Shown piece after piece: positions 49,407-58,244 of a stretch of 64,000 nucleotides of DNA; the first letter of the stretch is position 1; every line of letters starts with the position of its first letter. The notes below the pieces were generated by a model. The model searched no databases and was not told the origin of the DNA. It worked only from the letters and a program-made list of their open reading frames with translations. Location of the stretch: positions 1,488,001-1,552,000 of the forward strand of contig NC_087083.1 in NCBI RefSeq assembly GCF_026151205.1. Reading direction: 5' to 3'. The position numbers and the translations under genes were made by a program. This DNA is from Bolinopsis microptera. Its lineage: Eukaryota; Ctenophora; Tentaculata; Lobata; Bolinopsidae.

Positions 49407-50350
49407 TAAGCGCAGATGAAGATGATCACACTCCAGAACAACTAGCTAATCTTATAACAAAGTGTTTGTGTAGTGTTATTATTGTCGAGATACCAGGTTA
49501 TGAAGATACCACATATTTAACAAATAGACTCAGTGTACTAAGTGGTTATAATTTGTTTGTTGATGATATACAGACAGTAATTAGATATAATACCACAGCT
49601 GAAAAGTGGACTTTATTGATTAACAAGTTAAAAGACTTATCAGCAGATAAGATTGTGTGGATAGCATATGATATTGTCCAGGTTTGGGCGCTAACAGACA
49701 CAGATCTCATTTCAATAGTAGCTAATGTAATTACTGATACATTAGCACCTCATCAGAGGACTACTTTATCTAGTAACTTGAGAAATACACATGATTTATC
49801 GAATATTTTATCTGTAATCAGAGATCAATTCGTTAAGTTATGTTCTCTTAAATCAGATATTTTAGATATTATTTTACCTTCACAATCACCAGGACACTTT
49901 ATACACGGTACATTGCCTGTTATACATGTTTTTAATAATCGTAATGTTGATAGTATTGTACGTGTTATTAATATTGATTTAGATAGATTGTGTGCTACAC
50001 ATGAATTAGAATATTCTGATATAGGTATAGTACATACTAATTACACTAGTAGTGTAGTACCACTAGTTGAGGACAGTGTTAATATGAGATGTAATGACAC
50101 TGCTAGTAAGATTGCAGTGTGTCACAGTAGGTATTGTGCCTCTAGTGAGTGGCCTGCTGTAATAGTACTGTGTAAAGTGTGGGGTAGTGAGGAGAAGGAC
50201 CTGACTACACTTTACTTAGCGTTATCAAGAGCACGTGTACACTGCTCTGTTGTTATATTCCCAGAGGAGGGTGAAACATTAGACGAATCACCTTACATGT
50301 TACATTTGTTACATAATCTGAGTAACTACGCTCGCATTATACGATATTAG
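49391..50350 (+). CDS. SF1 helicase, C-terminal part of the same gene
   Basis: The frame is open from 49,391 (after TAG 49,388) to the stop at 50,348. In its last 294 residues it has a Walker B-like FVDDIQ (31-36), a motif III-like WIAYDIVQ (65-72), a motif IV-like LSSNLRNTHDL (101-111), a motif V-like SSEWPAVIVL (227-236) and a motif VI YLALSRAR (250-257) with the arginine expected to contact ATP. Order and spacing fit the second half of the helicase begun at 48,183. There is no independent ATG at a sensible place, so it is a continuation, not a separate gene. Motif B has Asp-Asp rather than the usual Asp-Glu. Codons are strikingly AT-rich (TTA, GAT, AAT), more so than in the first half. AATAAA at 50,749 could serve as polyadenylation signal. 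Confidence 0.8.
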   Translation, partial: YKIELISADEDDHTPEQLANLITKCLCSVIIVEIPGYEDTTYLTNRLSVLSGYNLFVDDIQTVIRYNTTAEKWTLLINKLKDLSADKIVWIAYDIVQVWALTDTDLISIVANVITDTLAPHQRTTLSSNLRNTHDLSNILSVIRDQFVKLCSLKSDILDIILPSQSPGHFIHGTLPVIHVFNNRNVDSIVRVINIDLDRLCATHELEYSDIGIVHTNYTSSVVPLVEDSVNMRCNDTASKIAVCHSRYCASSEWPAVIVLCKVWGSEEKDLTTLYLALSRARVHCSVVIFPEEGETLDESPYMLHLLHNLSNYARIIRY

Positions 50351-50487
50351 ATATGATGTTACTGTGTAATAACGTTAGTGGGTGACTAGTTCTATTGTTA
50401 TGAAACATGTATACATAAGCCTTGAATACGTGATAGCTCAACAATGAGTGAACTTTTACGAACTAATTACCGATTTTTGAAAACTGT
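50351..50487. other. 3' flank of the helicase gene
   Basis: Short non-coding flank with no recognisable feature. Confidence 0.3.
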
Positions 50488-50580
50488 GAGACCAAGCCGG
50501 GACTCGATCTCGCTACGTCCGGGCTAGACAGACAGATAAGGAGATAAGGCTTATGCTTAACCGATTGCGCCACTGTGCTG
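50488..50580 (-). tRNA. tRNA-like sequence (SINE head or tRNA pseudogene)
   Basis: On the minus strand GTGGCGCAATCGGTTAAGC matches a pol III A box (TRGCNNAGYNGG with one change), and GAGATCGAGTCCCGG matches a B box (GWTCRANNCC). They are about 55 bases apart, longer than in a standard tRNA, with CTGTCTGTCT wording between. The flanks CTGTGAG and GCACAG do not give a clean acceptor stem. It is more likely a tRNA-derived SINE head or decayed tRNA than a working tRNA gene. Confidence 0.5.
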
Positions 50581-51910
50581 ATAACAATACAAACATATTA
50601 AGCTAAAAATTGAGCGTCATTTTGCAAATAATTTCACCCACTAACCAAACTTATTCGTTATTGTAGTTATTTATATAATGCTAATTACTATGAAATTACT
50701 ATCCACTATAGAATGTGTTATCATTCGTTTTATCTGTCTTTCAGTGAAATAAAAGTGTTTTAAATCATGATGTTTCGTATAATTTAGGGTTGACCAGATT
50801 CAGCATAATGTCTAGGTTGAGGTCTAAACAACCTAGTCGGAAAACAAAAAAATCTTACCTTTACATATGAATGACTAATAAAGAAAATGACGAATGACGA
50901 GACGCAATTGCCAAATTAATTTGATAAATGTTAAGTACAAAAACAGAATTAAATATCAATTCTACACGACAATCTATGATAAACACTTCGTGAATTTGCT
51001 GAAAATTGTGAAGTCGTTAGATTTAGAAGCTTAAACTTAAGCAGCAAAATCAGAAAATATAAGCTAATAATTATAACCGTAAGTGTAAGCTCTCCGACAA
51101 AATGATGAAATCATTACTGTAATGTAGTAACAGTCAACTGATAAAAAAGAACTGAGCACACGGACCATATCAGGCAACACTCTGTCCGGAGAGTTTACTC
51201 GCCAGCGGATTGACCAATCACACCACATAGATGGTGCATTATCCACTTTAATCCGGTTAAATTATTATATTTGATCTTGTTTCTTTTTCGTACAGATTGT
51301 AGTATAGTTAATTTTTTTTAACGTGTTTTGGGTCTTATTTATGATTTTTTAATAATTATCTTATTTACTTCATTGATGTATTGTCACGATGGGTTCGTTA
51401 GTGTTCCCTCTGACTATTTAAGTTTAATTCCAGTTTAATTTCCAGTTTAATTCCATAGAGCTCCCTATTAGCGGAGAGAGACCACGTGACTGTATACGCG
51501 ACCTCGTATTGGTCAAACCAGTAAAACACATACGAGCAGTCCCCGCCTTTTATCTCTATTTCCTATCCGCTACCTAATCTTTCAAAATGTATCGTTTGTT
51601 TATTTTACATCTGTAATTGTTCATATTAGAATTCTGGGTAATCTTTATTTTCTCAAAGTCGGTTATTATCTTGGAGCCAAATAACATGATAAATTACAGC
51701 TTTCATTTATGGAATCATCAATTTCAAAGTCATGACCACCATTATAAAAATCAAAGTACTTGCTATCTGATATGATCTATTGATTAAAAATACTGCGATC
51801 AATCGAAATGTATTTTAGCTAAAGAATAAAGGCATACCTGCCATTGATTAACATATCACAAATTCTTCTGTCACGGAGTTTCTATTAACAGGAAGCGATG
51901 TGTAAGCTAG
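50581..51910. other. No gene seen
   Basis: AT-rich. Contains AATAAA at 50,749 and a three-fold AGTTTAATTCC repeat at 51,420-51,455. No element ends could be set. Confidence 0.35.
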
Positions 51911-52191
51911 GAATAAGAAATAGTTATGTAAAGGATTTTAAGAAATTTGCGCAAAATACGCGTCAGCATGTTATACGAAATTAGGTAAAAAACCCAAAAT
52001 CGCCATATTCAGGTGCCTTAAAAACCATGTTAAAATTGAGTTAGAGATCTGAAACTTTGCAGGGCGTCTAGACCTCGTCCAAATCGACTGTATAATTTTC
52101 TTCATGTTTCAGGAGTATCAGGAAATGGGTTTTCTGGAACCCCTGTTTTACAACAGATTGTCGTGAAGCTATATACATATATATCAATTTG

Positions 52192-52702
52192 ACCAAAACC
52201 CATAATCATGGGTAGAGTGGACCGCTGCCAGTATCTCTCTTTCCCAAACAAAAGGAAATGATATTAATTTGATTGACCGTTTTCAAATGCAAAATGATAC
52301 CGAGAATGAAATCGGTCGCTCGCTTTTCCCATTCATTCACGGCTTATAGTTATGCGAATTGTAATAGGTTTCGATAAATTACATCGATCACTGTATGCTG
52401 TAATAATCTATTTGGGTTGCGTTCGGGTCGTTACCTAGTATTTCGGGATAAGGGTGGTAGTTAGTGAATTAGCTGAAGTTAATTGAATCTTTATTGCCGA
52501 GTACAGCTATCTTCGGGTATGGTAGTTCTTCTTAATCTATTACATTTGTAATTGTAAATGAATGGGAAAAGCGAGCGACCGATTTCATTCTCGGTATCAT
52601 TTTGCATTTGAAAACGGTCAATCAAATTAATATCATTTCCTTTTGTTTGGGAAAGAGAGATACTGGCAGCGGTCCACTCTACCCATGATTATGGGTTTTG
52701 GT
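52192..52702. mobile_element. MITE-C, copy 1 (about 150 bp terminal inverted repeats)
   Basis: A 511 bp element bounded by ACCAAAACCCATAATCATGG and its complement. The inverted ends extend about 150 bp (GTGGACCGCTGCCAG, CCTTTTGTTTGGGAAAG, CGAGCGACCGATTTCATTC). The centre of about 210 bp is unique and contains TTGCGTTCGGGTCG. The copy at 54,488-54,983 is about 93% alike. It is a fold-back MITE with no coding capacity. Confidence 0.85.
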
Positions 52703-53744
52703 CAAATATCATCTCTTTTTGATTAATGTCAGGGTACTTCATAAAGTCGAAATATAATGTATAAACTGATATCTTCATTAATAAGGAGGAAGTTTCAACG
52801 ATTTCGAAATTTTTCCTTTGAAAACATTTCCTTGTGTTTGGGTAAGCATATCGGTCGATCACTGACTGAATTTGCCACTTTATACTCATTCAAGTTGGCA
52901 TTAAATTTATATATAATGACATTGAACTGTCGTGGTAAAGCAGAATTTGTTCGAAATCACGAATGAGCAAAATTATCACCTTTCGCACGTGCAAACTATG
53001 AGCGGACGTTGCGTGCGCATCCAATATTGAATCGCCGTAAATTTTTGTGTGTTGGTGTTTTATATATAGTTTGATAAGCATGCAAAGTTTCAAAGTATTT
53101 CAAGAAGAACTGTAATCACAACGGCACACCAAAGTTTACAGAAAATGGTAAAAACAGCAATTTTCAGTGATTTTAGCAATTTTTAATCAATTTGGGCGTG
53201 TCCCCACGTGTGCATCTTTTCGATTTTTAACTTTAAAACTAGCCTAATGCACAATTTATACCTATAAAAAGCAGAACTGAGCTCCACAATCCAAGGGATA
53301 GCCCAACACCAGAGAATACTAAATCGCAAAATTGAAGTTTTTATAAAATAATTCTTCAAAAAAGCACTAACTTCAATGGCAAATATATTTATGAAGGAGC
53401 AAGGTAGGGAAACTTTCCGGTAGATTTTCAGAATACTTAAACAATTATCTAACTTCAATATGCCCTCAAATTTTGAATAAAATTACTCTTTAATGGCGTA
53501 AAATCGATTTTAAAAGTGATTACTTTGTAAAAAAACAGGTTTTTTAAATGGTTAACTTGATGACGTCATCAAGTGGTAATGATGACGTTAAATTACTTTT
53601 TCATATAATATAAACTAAAGTCTAAACAATTATCTTCAAGACCTGTGGTCCGAAATGGCTGTATCTTTTATACTTTAGAATCTACGGACACTTAAATACA
53701 GGCTATAATTCACTGGCAAAGCGTCTATCCCTGAATATATATAT
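52703..53744 (+). repeat. 1.0 kb repeat segment, copy 1
   Basis: This segment follows MITE-C in both copies and is about 90% alike at 54,984-56,010 (ATCATCTCTTTTTGATTA, GGAGGAAGTTTCAACGATTT, CAAAGCGTCTATCCCTGAAT). It contains two GATGACGTCATCAAG-type stretches near 53,560. It is duplicated together with MITE-C, so the unit that moved or was duplicated was about 1.5 kb. No coding frame is conserved. Confidence 0.75.
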
Positions 53745-53930
53745 GTATATATATATATCCATAGACACAGTGTTTCGTCCTATTAGGACTCATCAGTATG
53801 GCTCAAATCATCAAGGTTGGTTTTGCCGATGGCGGGTATTGAACCAGCAACCTTGCGATTACTGGCCCAACGCCGCGCCACTGGGCCACCAAGGCCTTAA
53901 TAATGAGGGAATTACATAGGTATATATATA
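53745..53930 (-). mobile_element. Short SINE-like unit: tRNA head plus hammerhead, AT tail
   Basis: On the minus strand a tRNA-like head (about 53,895 down to 53,825) has an A box TGGCCCAGTGGCGC and a B box GGTTCAATACC about 34 bases apart, as in a pol III type 2 promoter. It is followed by about 20 bases of linker, a 43-base hammerhead motif (53,759-53,801) and a TATATATA tail. Total length is about 180 bp. It sits in an AT microsatellite inside the larger inverted-repeat element; the sister repeat copy at 55,990-56,020 lacks it, so it is a separate insertion. SINE-like units with hammerheads are known from schistosome Sm-alpha repeats; family relation is unknown. Confidence 0.7.
53759..53801 (-). 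ncRNA. Hammerhead ribozyme motif (type I, short stem III)
   Basis: Minus-strand reading: stem I 5' strand CCATA, core CTGATGA, stem II GTCC with loop TAATA and GGAC, then GAAA, a stem III of 3 bp (ACA/TGT including the A15.1-U16.1 pair) with a 3-base loop, cleavage triplet GTC, and stem I 3' strand TATGG, which pairs perfectly with CCATA. Every conserved core position is present. Cleavage is expected after the C at + position 53,764. The very short stem III resembles metazoan hammerheads of schistosome satellites, Penelope-like elements and retrozymes, which often act as dimers or with tertiary contacts. Activity is inferred, not shown. Confidence 0.9.
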
Positions 53931-54200
53931 TGTATGTATATATCACGACAATCTGTCGTAAAACAGGGGTTCTAGAAAACCAATTTCCCGATGCTCCTGA
54001 AACTTAAAACTTTTTTTACAGTCGATTAGGTCAACGTCTAGACGCTCTGCAAAGTTTCAGATCTCTAACTCAATTTTAACATGGTTTTTAAGGCACCTGA
54101 ATATGGCGATTTCGGGTTTTTTACCGAATTTCGTATAACAGTGCTGGCGAGTATTTTATGCAAATTTTTTAAAAATCTTAACATAACTATTTTTTATTTC

Positions 54201-54487
54201 TGACATCTTTGACATCAAATTAGAATATTTTGAACTAAAAATAAATCTGCTGAACGACTTCCGATGAGTCTTAATGCCTGAAAAACTCCTGCCGGAGGCG
54301 TCGGCCTTCGGCCGCCGCCTCCGGCCGGAGTGCACGCTTCGCGTGCACGAAAGAGGCTTCCGACGTGTACCAAAGGGGGTGTAAAGGGGGTATAATAGTT
54401 AAGGGGATAGAATAGTAAAGGGGGTACATAGTATACCCCCAATAAAGACACCGCTCGTGCTTGCCAGCACTGTGATATCTGTATTTT
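54201..54487. repeat. GC-rich hairpin cluster
   Basis: An imperfect hairpin of about 15 bp arms at 54,292-54,325 (CCGGAGGCG..CGCCTCCGG) is followed by GTGCACGCTTCGCGTGCAC at 54,330-54,348. The second hairpin plus the following GAAAGAGG recurs inverted at 56,468-56,486. 54,375-54,440 carries AAAGGGGGTATAATAG-type repeats. No gene is seen. Confidence 0.5.
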
Positions 54488-54983
54488 ACCAAAACCCATA
54501 ATCATGGGTAGAGTGGACCGCTGCCAGTGTCTCTCTTTCCCAAACAAAAGGAAATGATATTAATTTGATTGACCGTTCTCAAATGCAAAATGATACCGAG
54601 AATGAAATCGGTCGCTCGCTTTTCCCATTCATTCACGGCTTACGAATTGTAATAAGTTTCGATTGATTACATCAATCAGATTCTGTAAAAATCTCTTTGG
54701 GTTGCGTTCGGGTCGATACCTAGTATTTCGGGGTAAGGGTGGTAGTTATTACTTATTGAATTAGCTGAAGTTTATTGAATCTTTATTGCCGAGTACAGCT
54801 GCCTTCGGGTAGTTCTTCTTAATCTATTACAATTGTAAATGAATGGGAAAAGCGAGCGACCGATTTCATTCTCGGTATCATTTTGCATTTGAGAACGGTC
54901 AATCAAATTAATATCATTTCCTTTTGTTTGGGAAAGAGAGACACTGGCAGCGGTCCACTCTACCCATGATTATGGGTTTTGGT
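54488..54983. mobile_element. MITE-C, copy 2
   Basis: A 496 bp copy with the same long inverted ends as 52,192-52,702 (ACCAAAACCCATAATCATGG and complement). Together with the next segment it forms a direct duplicate of 52,192-53,744. Confidence 0.85.
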
Positions 54984-56026
54984 AAAATATCATCTCTTTT
55001 TGATTATAATGTCAGGGTACTTTATAAAGTCGAAATTTAAACTGATATCTTCATTAATAAGGAGGAAGTTTCAACGATTTCGAAATTTTTCCTTTAAAAA
55101 CATCTCCTTGTGTTTAGGTAAGCATATCGGTCGATCACTGACTGAATATGCCACTTAATACTCATTCAAGTTGGCATTAAATTCATATATAATTACATCA
55201 AACCGTCGTGGCAAAGCAGAATTTGTTGGAAATCACGAATGAGCAAAATTCTCACCTTTCGCACGTGCAAACTTTGAGCGGACGTTGCGTGCGCATCCAA
55301 AATTGAATCGCCGTAAATTTTTGCATGTAATTGTTTTATATATAGCTTGATAAGCATGCAAAGTTTAAAAGTATTTCAAGAAGAGCTGTAATCACAACGG
55401 CACTCTAAAGTTGACAGAAAATGACGAAAACAGCAATTTTCAGTGATTTTAGCAATTTTCTATCAATTTGGGAGTGTCCCCACGTGTGCAACTTTTCGAT
55501 TTTCAACTTTAAAACTAGCCTAATGCACAATTTATACCTATAGAAAGCAGAACTGAGCTCCACAACCCAAGGCATGGCCCAACACCAGAGAATACTAAAT
55601 CGCAAAATTGACGTTTTTATAAAATAATTCTTCAAAAAAGTACAAACTTCAATGACGAATATCTTTATGAAGGAGCAAGCTAGAAAAACTTTCCGGTAGA
55701 TTTTCAGAATGCTTGAACAATTATCTAAGATAAAAATTTCCTCAGATTTTGAATACAATTACTTTTTAATGGTGTAAAATCATTTTTAAAAGTTATTACT
55801 TTGTCAAAAATCAAGTTTTAAAAACGGTTAACTTGATGACGTCATCAAGGGGTGTTTATGACGTCAAATAATTTGTTTATACAATGTAAACTAAAGTGTA
55901 CACAATTATTTTCAAGACCTGTGGTCGGAAATGGCTGTATATTTTATATTTTTGAATCTATGGACAATTAAATACAGGCTACAATTGACTGGCAAAGCGT
56001 CTATCCCTGAATATATATAATATGTA
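54984..56026 (+). repeat. 1.0 kb repeat segment, copy 2
   Basis: Direct copy of 52,703-53,744 with about 10% divergence. It ends at GAATATATATAATATGTA, where a Helitron-like terminus begins instead of the SINE-like unit found in copy 1. Confidence 0.75.
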
Positions 56027-56060
56027 CTAGTGTAACCCGGCCTACGGCCGGGATTTCACT
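56027..56060 (-). mobile_element. Helitron-like 3' terminus
   Basis: Read on the minus strand, a hairpin CCCGGCC-GTA-GGCCGGG (56,036-56,052) is followed by TTACA and CTAG, then host T. This is the standard Helitron 3' signature: short GC-rich hairpin, a few bases, CTRR, insertion before T. The host on the other side is the AT microsatellite of the 1.0 kb repeat. The 5' TC end should lie at a higher coordinate, but I could not find it, so the element's extent is unknown. No Rep/helicase frame is present, so the element would be non-autonomous. Confidence 0.6.
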
Positions 56061-56920
56061 GCCGCAGTTAAAAAGGGTAGGAGTAATTACCCGCTGAGTC
56101 AAAACCCGGATTAGGCGAGCAATTCTATTCGGAGTGCCCTCACGTATCCAATAGTATGCTTAAAAGATAGTAATTCTTAATCAATAATCAATGGAAATTA
56201 ACCCTTAACACCATGCACCACACCAGCCTATCATATTTGTGAACAGGCATTACATTGTCGTATGAAAGTATGAACTCTCTCTACAGTCCAAACAGACCGT
56301 TTGAGCACTCCCTCCCCTAATAAGTTTATAGTATTATATGACCATGTAATATATACGCCATGTAATATATACGCTAAATAATATTATGCAGAGAGAGAGA
56401 GAGAGCTAGCCCCGTAACTCTTGCCGTTCTTCTCAAGCCATTTTATTTGCTACACGTTGTATACCTCTCGTGCACGCGAAGCGTGCACGCCGGCCGGCCG
56501 GCCGGCGAGAGAGGCTACACATTATACGTCGTCATTAGCGCGGCGTCAGTCATGACTGACGCCGCGCTAGTCACGTGACTTATTGCGCAACAAAATTGTG
56601 GAGTTACCTTGACGCTAAACGTTTCGCGCCGGCGGTATATGTAAAGTTTTTAATCATCATCAAAGATGCATCTAAATGAACGAATATGTTCTTCATGTAA
56701 CGTGAAACATGTGCAATATTAATATCACCGGCGGTGAATGTAAAGTTTTTACTGCATTGTCAAAAGGACTTTCGACAAATCTGTATCAAATAAAAAGTTC
56801 GAAAATCAAGTGTTTTAGTAAATAATTTAAAATATATTCTTGATTTTTTGTTTTCTTGAGAACTGACCAACAAAATCTTTTTAAACTTTTCAGATAGTTA
56901 AATAATTACAATTAAAATTA
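56061..56920. repeat. Palindrome-rich spacer
   Basis: Contains (GA)n at 56,392-56,406, GTGCACGCGAAGCGTGCAC at 56,468-56,486 directly followed by (CCGG)4, and a 34 bp perfect palindrome at 56,536-56,569 with half-site TAGCGCGGCGTCAGTCA. No coding frame. It may be the body of the Helitron-like element. Confidence 0.55.
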
Positions 56921-57450
56921 TTTATGAAAGTTTGGGCGAATTTCAATGTGCAAAATTTGAGATATCTTCTTAAACACAAGAAAATATCTCCAAATTGGTG
57001 GTTTGCATCAGTGGTACCGAGGCATATATCTGAAGATCTGACAGATATATTTTCTTTAAACTTTCCAAATAATTATATGGTTATAAGACAAATAATCTGT
57101 GCAAGTTTGGGCGAGTTTCTAATTGGAGATATCACTTCAAACACAAGAAAATATCTCCAAATCGGTACAATATTTGGCATGTATCTCAAGATCTGACTGA
57201 TAGATTTTCTTTAAACTTTCCAGATCGTTATATATAAGACAAATAATCTGTGCGAGTTTGGGCGAATTTCTATGAACCGACAGTTTGGAGATATTTTCTT
57301 GTGTTTGAAGTGATATCTTAAATTTGGCACATAGAAGTTCGTCCAAACTTGCACAGATTATCCGTCTTATAGCCATATATGGCTATAAGACGGAAAATCT
57401 GTGCAAGTTATATTTATATGTAACTATCTGGAAAGTTCAAAGAAAATCTA
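56921..57450. repeat. Direct and inverted copies of an about 195 bp unit
   Basis: GTTTGGGCGAATTTC, CACAAGAAAATATCTCCAAA and TTTCTTTAAACTTTCCA recur at about 56,930, 57,100 and 57,245, then inverted at 57,285-57,350. The inverted junction is a 64 bp near-perfect palindrome at 57,346-57,409 (centre AGCCATATATGGCT). Small frames in this region are repeat artefacts. Confidence 0.7.
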
Positions 57451-58097
57451 TCAATCAGATCTTGAGATAATCAACTTTCATCAAATATTGTTCTGCGGAA
57501 CATAATAACAAATGGACCGGAAAGTCCAACTCTGCAGCTGTGTACAATTTTTAAGGTAGCGTCATTAATTTGTAACAAAGTTTGAATAAGTTTGTCCGAT
57601 CATATGCCAATTTAAATGATTTGAATCAATCCATTTGACTGATTGCTGAGGATGCCAAGGTTAACCAAAGTTTGCTTGTTGTGCGAAGAGACGATTTTTG
57701 TCGACAAGCTAGTTTCTTTCAAATTAAACTTGTGCAATGTGTAATATTGCTACGGTCGCAAACAGGTAATCAAGCTGTATATTGACATTAACTGTATATT
57801 GACAATTTGACACCTTTATATCCGCAATCGAGATACAGTGTAATCCGATATACAGTGTGATTAGCGCATTGTATATCACATCCTTGCTAATATGATCAAT
57901 GTAATGAACCACATGAGCCCCTGTCTTCACGTGATGGTAATTATTGATACGCGGAATAAATGCTCTAGAAAAATCATCAGATTATTGCCTTCGATACCAA
58001 AGCTTCTACTACTAAAAGTTTTAGACAGAAGAATTGCCGAGTTGTAGAGATGCAGGGATGTATAGTTGTACTTGTAGACTGTAGAGTTGTAGTAGTT
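57451..58097. other. No feature seen
   Basis: Unremarkable AT-rich sequence between the repeat cluster and the minisatellite. ACAGTGTAATCCGATATACA-type wording is locally repeated at 57,835-57,860. Confidence 0.3.
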
Positions 58098-58244
58098 CGT
58101 AGAAGATGAACTTCCGTAGAAGATGAACTTTCGTAGAAGATGAACTTTCGTAGAAGATGAACTTTCGTAGAAGACGAACTTTCGTAGAAGATGAACTTTC
58201 ATAGAAAATGAACTTTCGTAGAAGATGAACTTTCGTAGAAGATG
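58098..58244. repeat. 17 bp minisatellite next to the LINE 3' end
   Basis: Eight to nine copies of GTAGAAGATGAACTTTC. A minus-strand frame through it repeats KVHLLRKFIF because 17 is not a multiple of three. It is directly beyond the (GTCA)n tail of the LINE and could be part of that tail or the pre-existing target. Confidence 0.85.

Larger units (their letters stand above)
51911..54200. mobile_element. 2.3 kb inverted-repeat element with long arms
   Basis: Left arm 51,911 to about 52,182 and right arm about 53,930-54,200 are inverted copies over about 270 bp (shared GCCATATTCAGGTGCCTTAA, TTGAGTTAGAGATCTGAAAC and, at the inner ends, AACAGATTGTCGTGA). Arms differ at roughly 15%. The enclosed sequence holds MITE-C, a 1.0 kb segment also present at 54,984-56,010, and the hammerhead SINE-like unit. 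No transposase is visible. No clear target duplication was found, so the outer limits are approximate. Confidence 0.65.

Noticed and set aside
51911-54200. LTR retrotransposon
   Set aside because: The repeated arms are inverted, not direct, and there is no gag-pol sequence.
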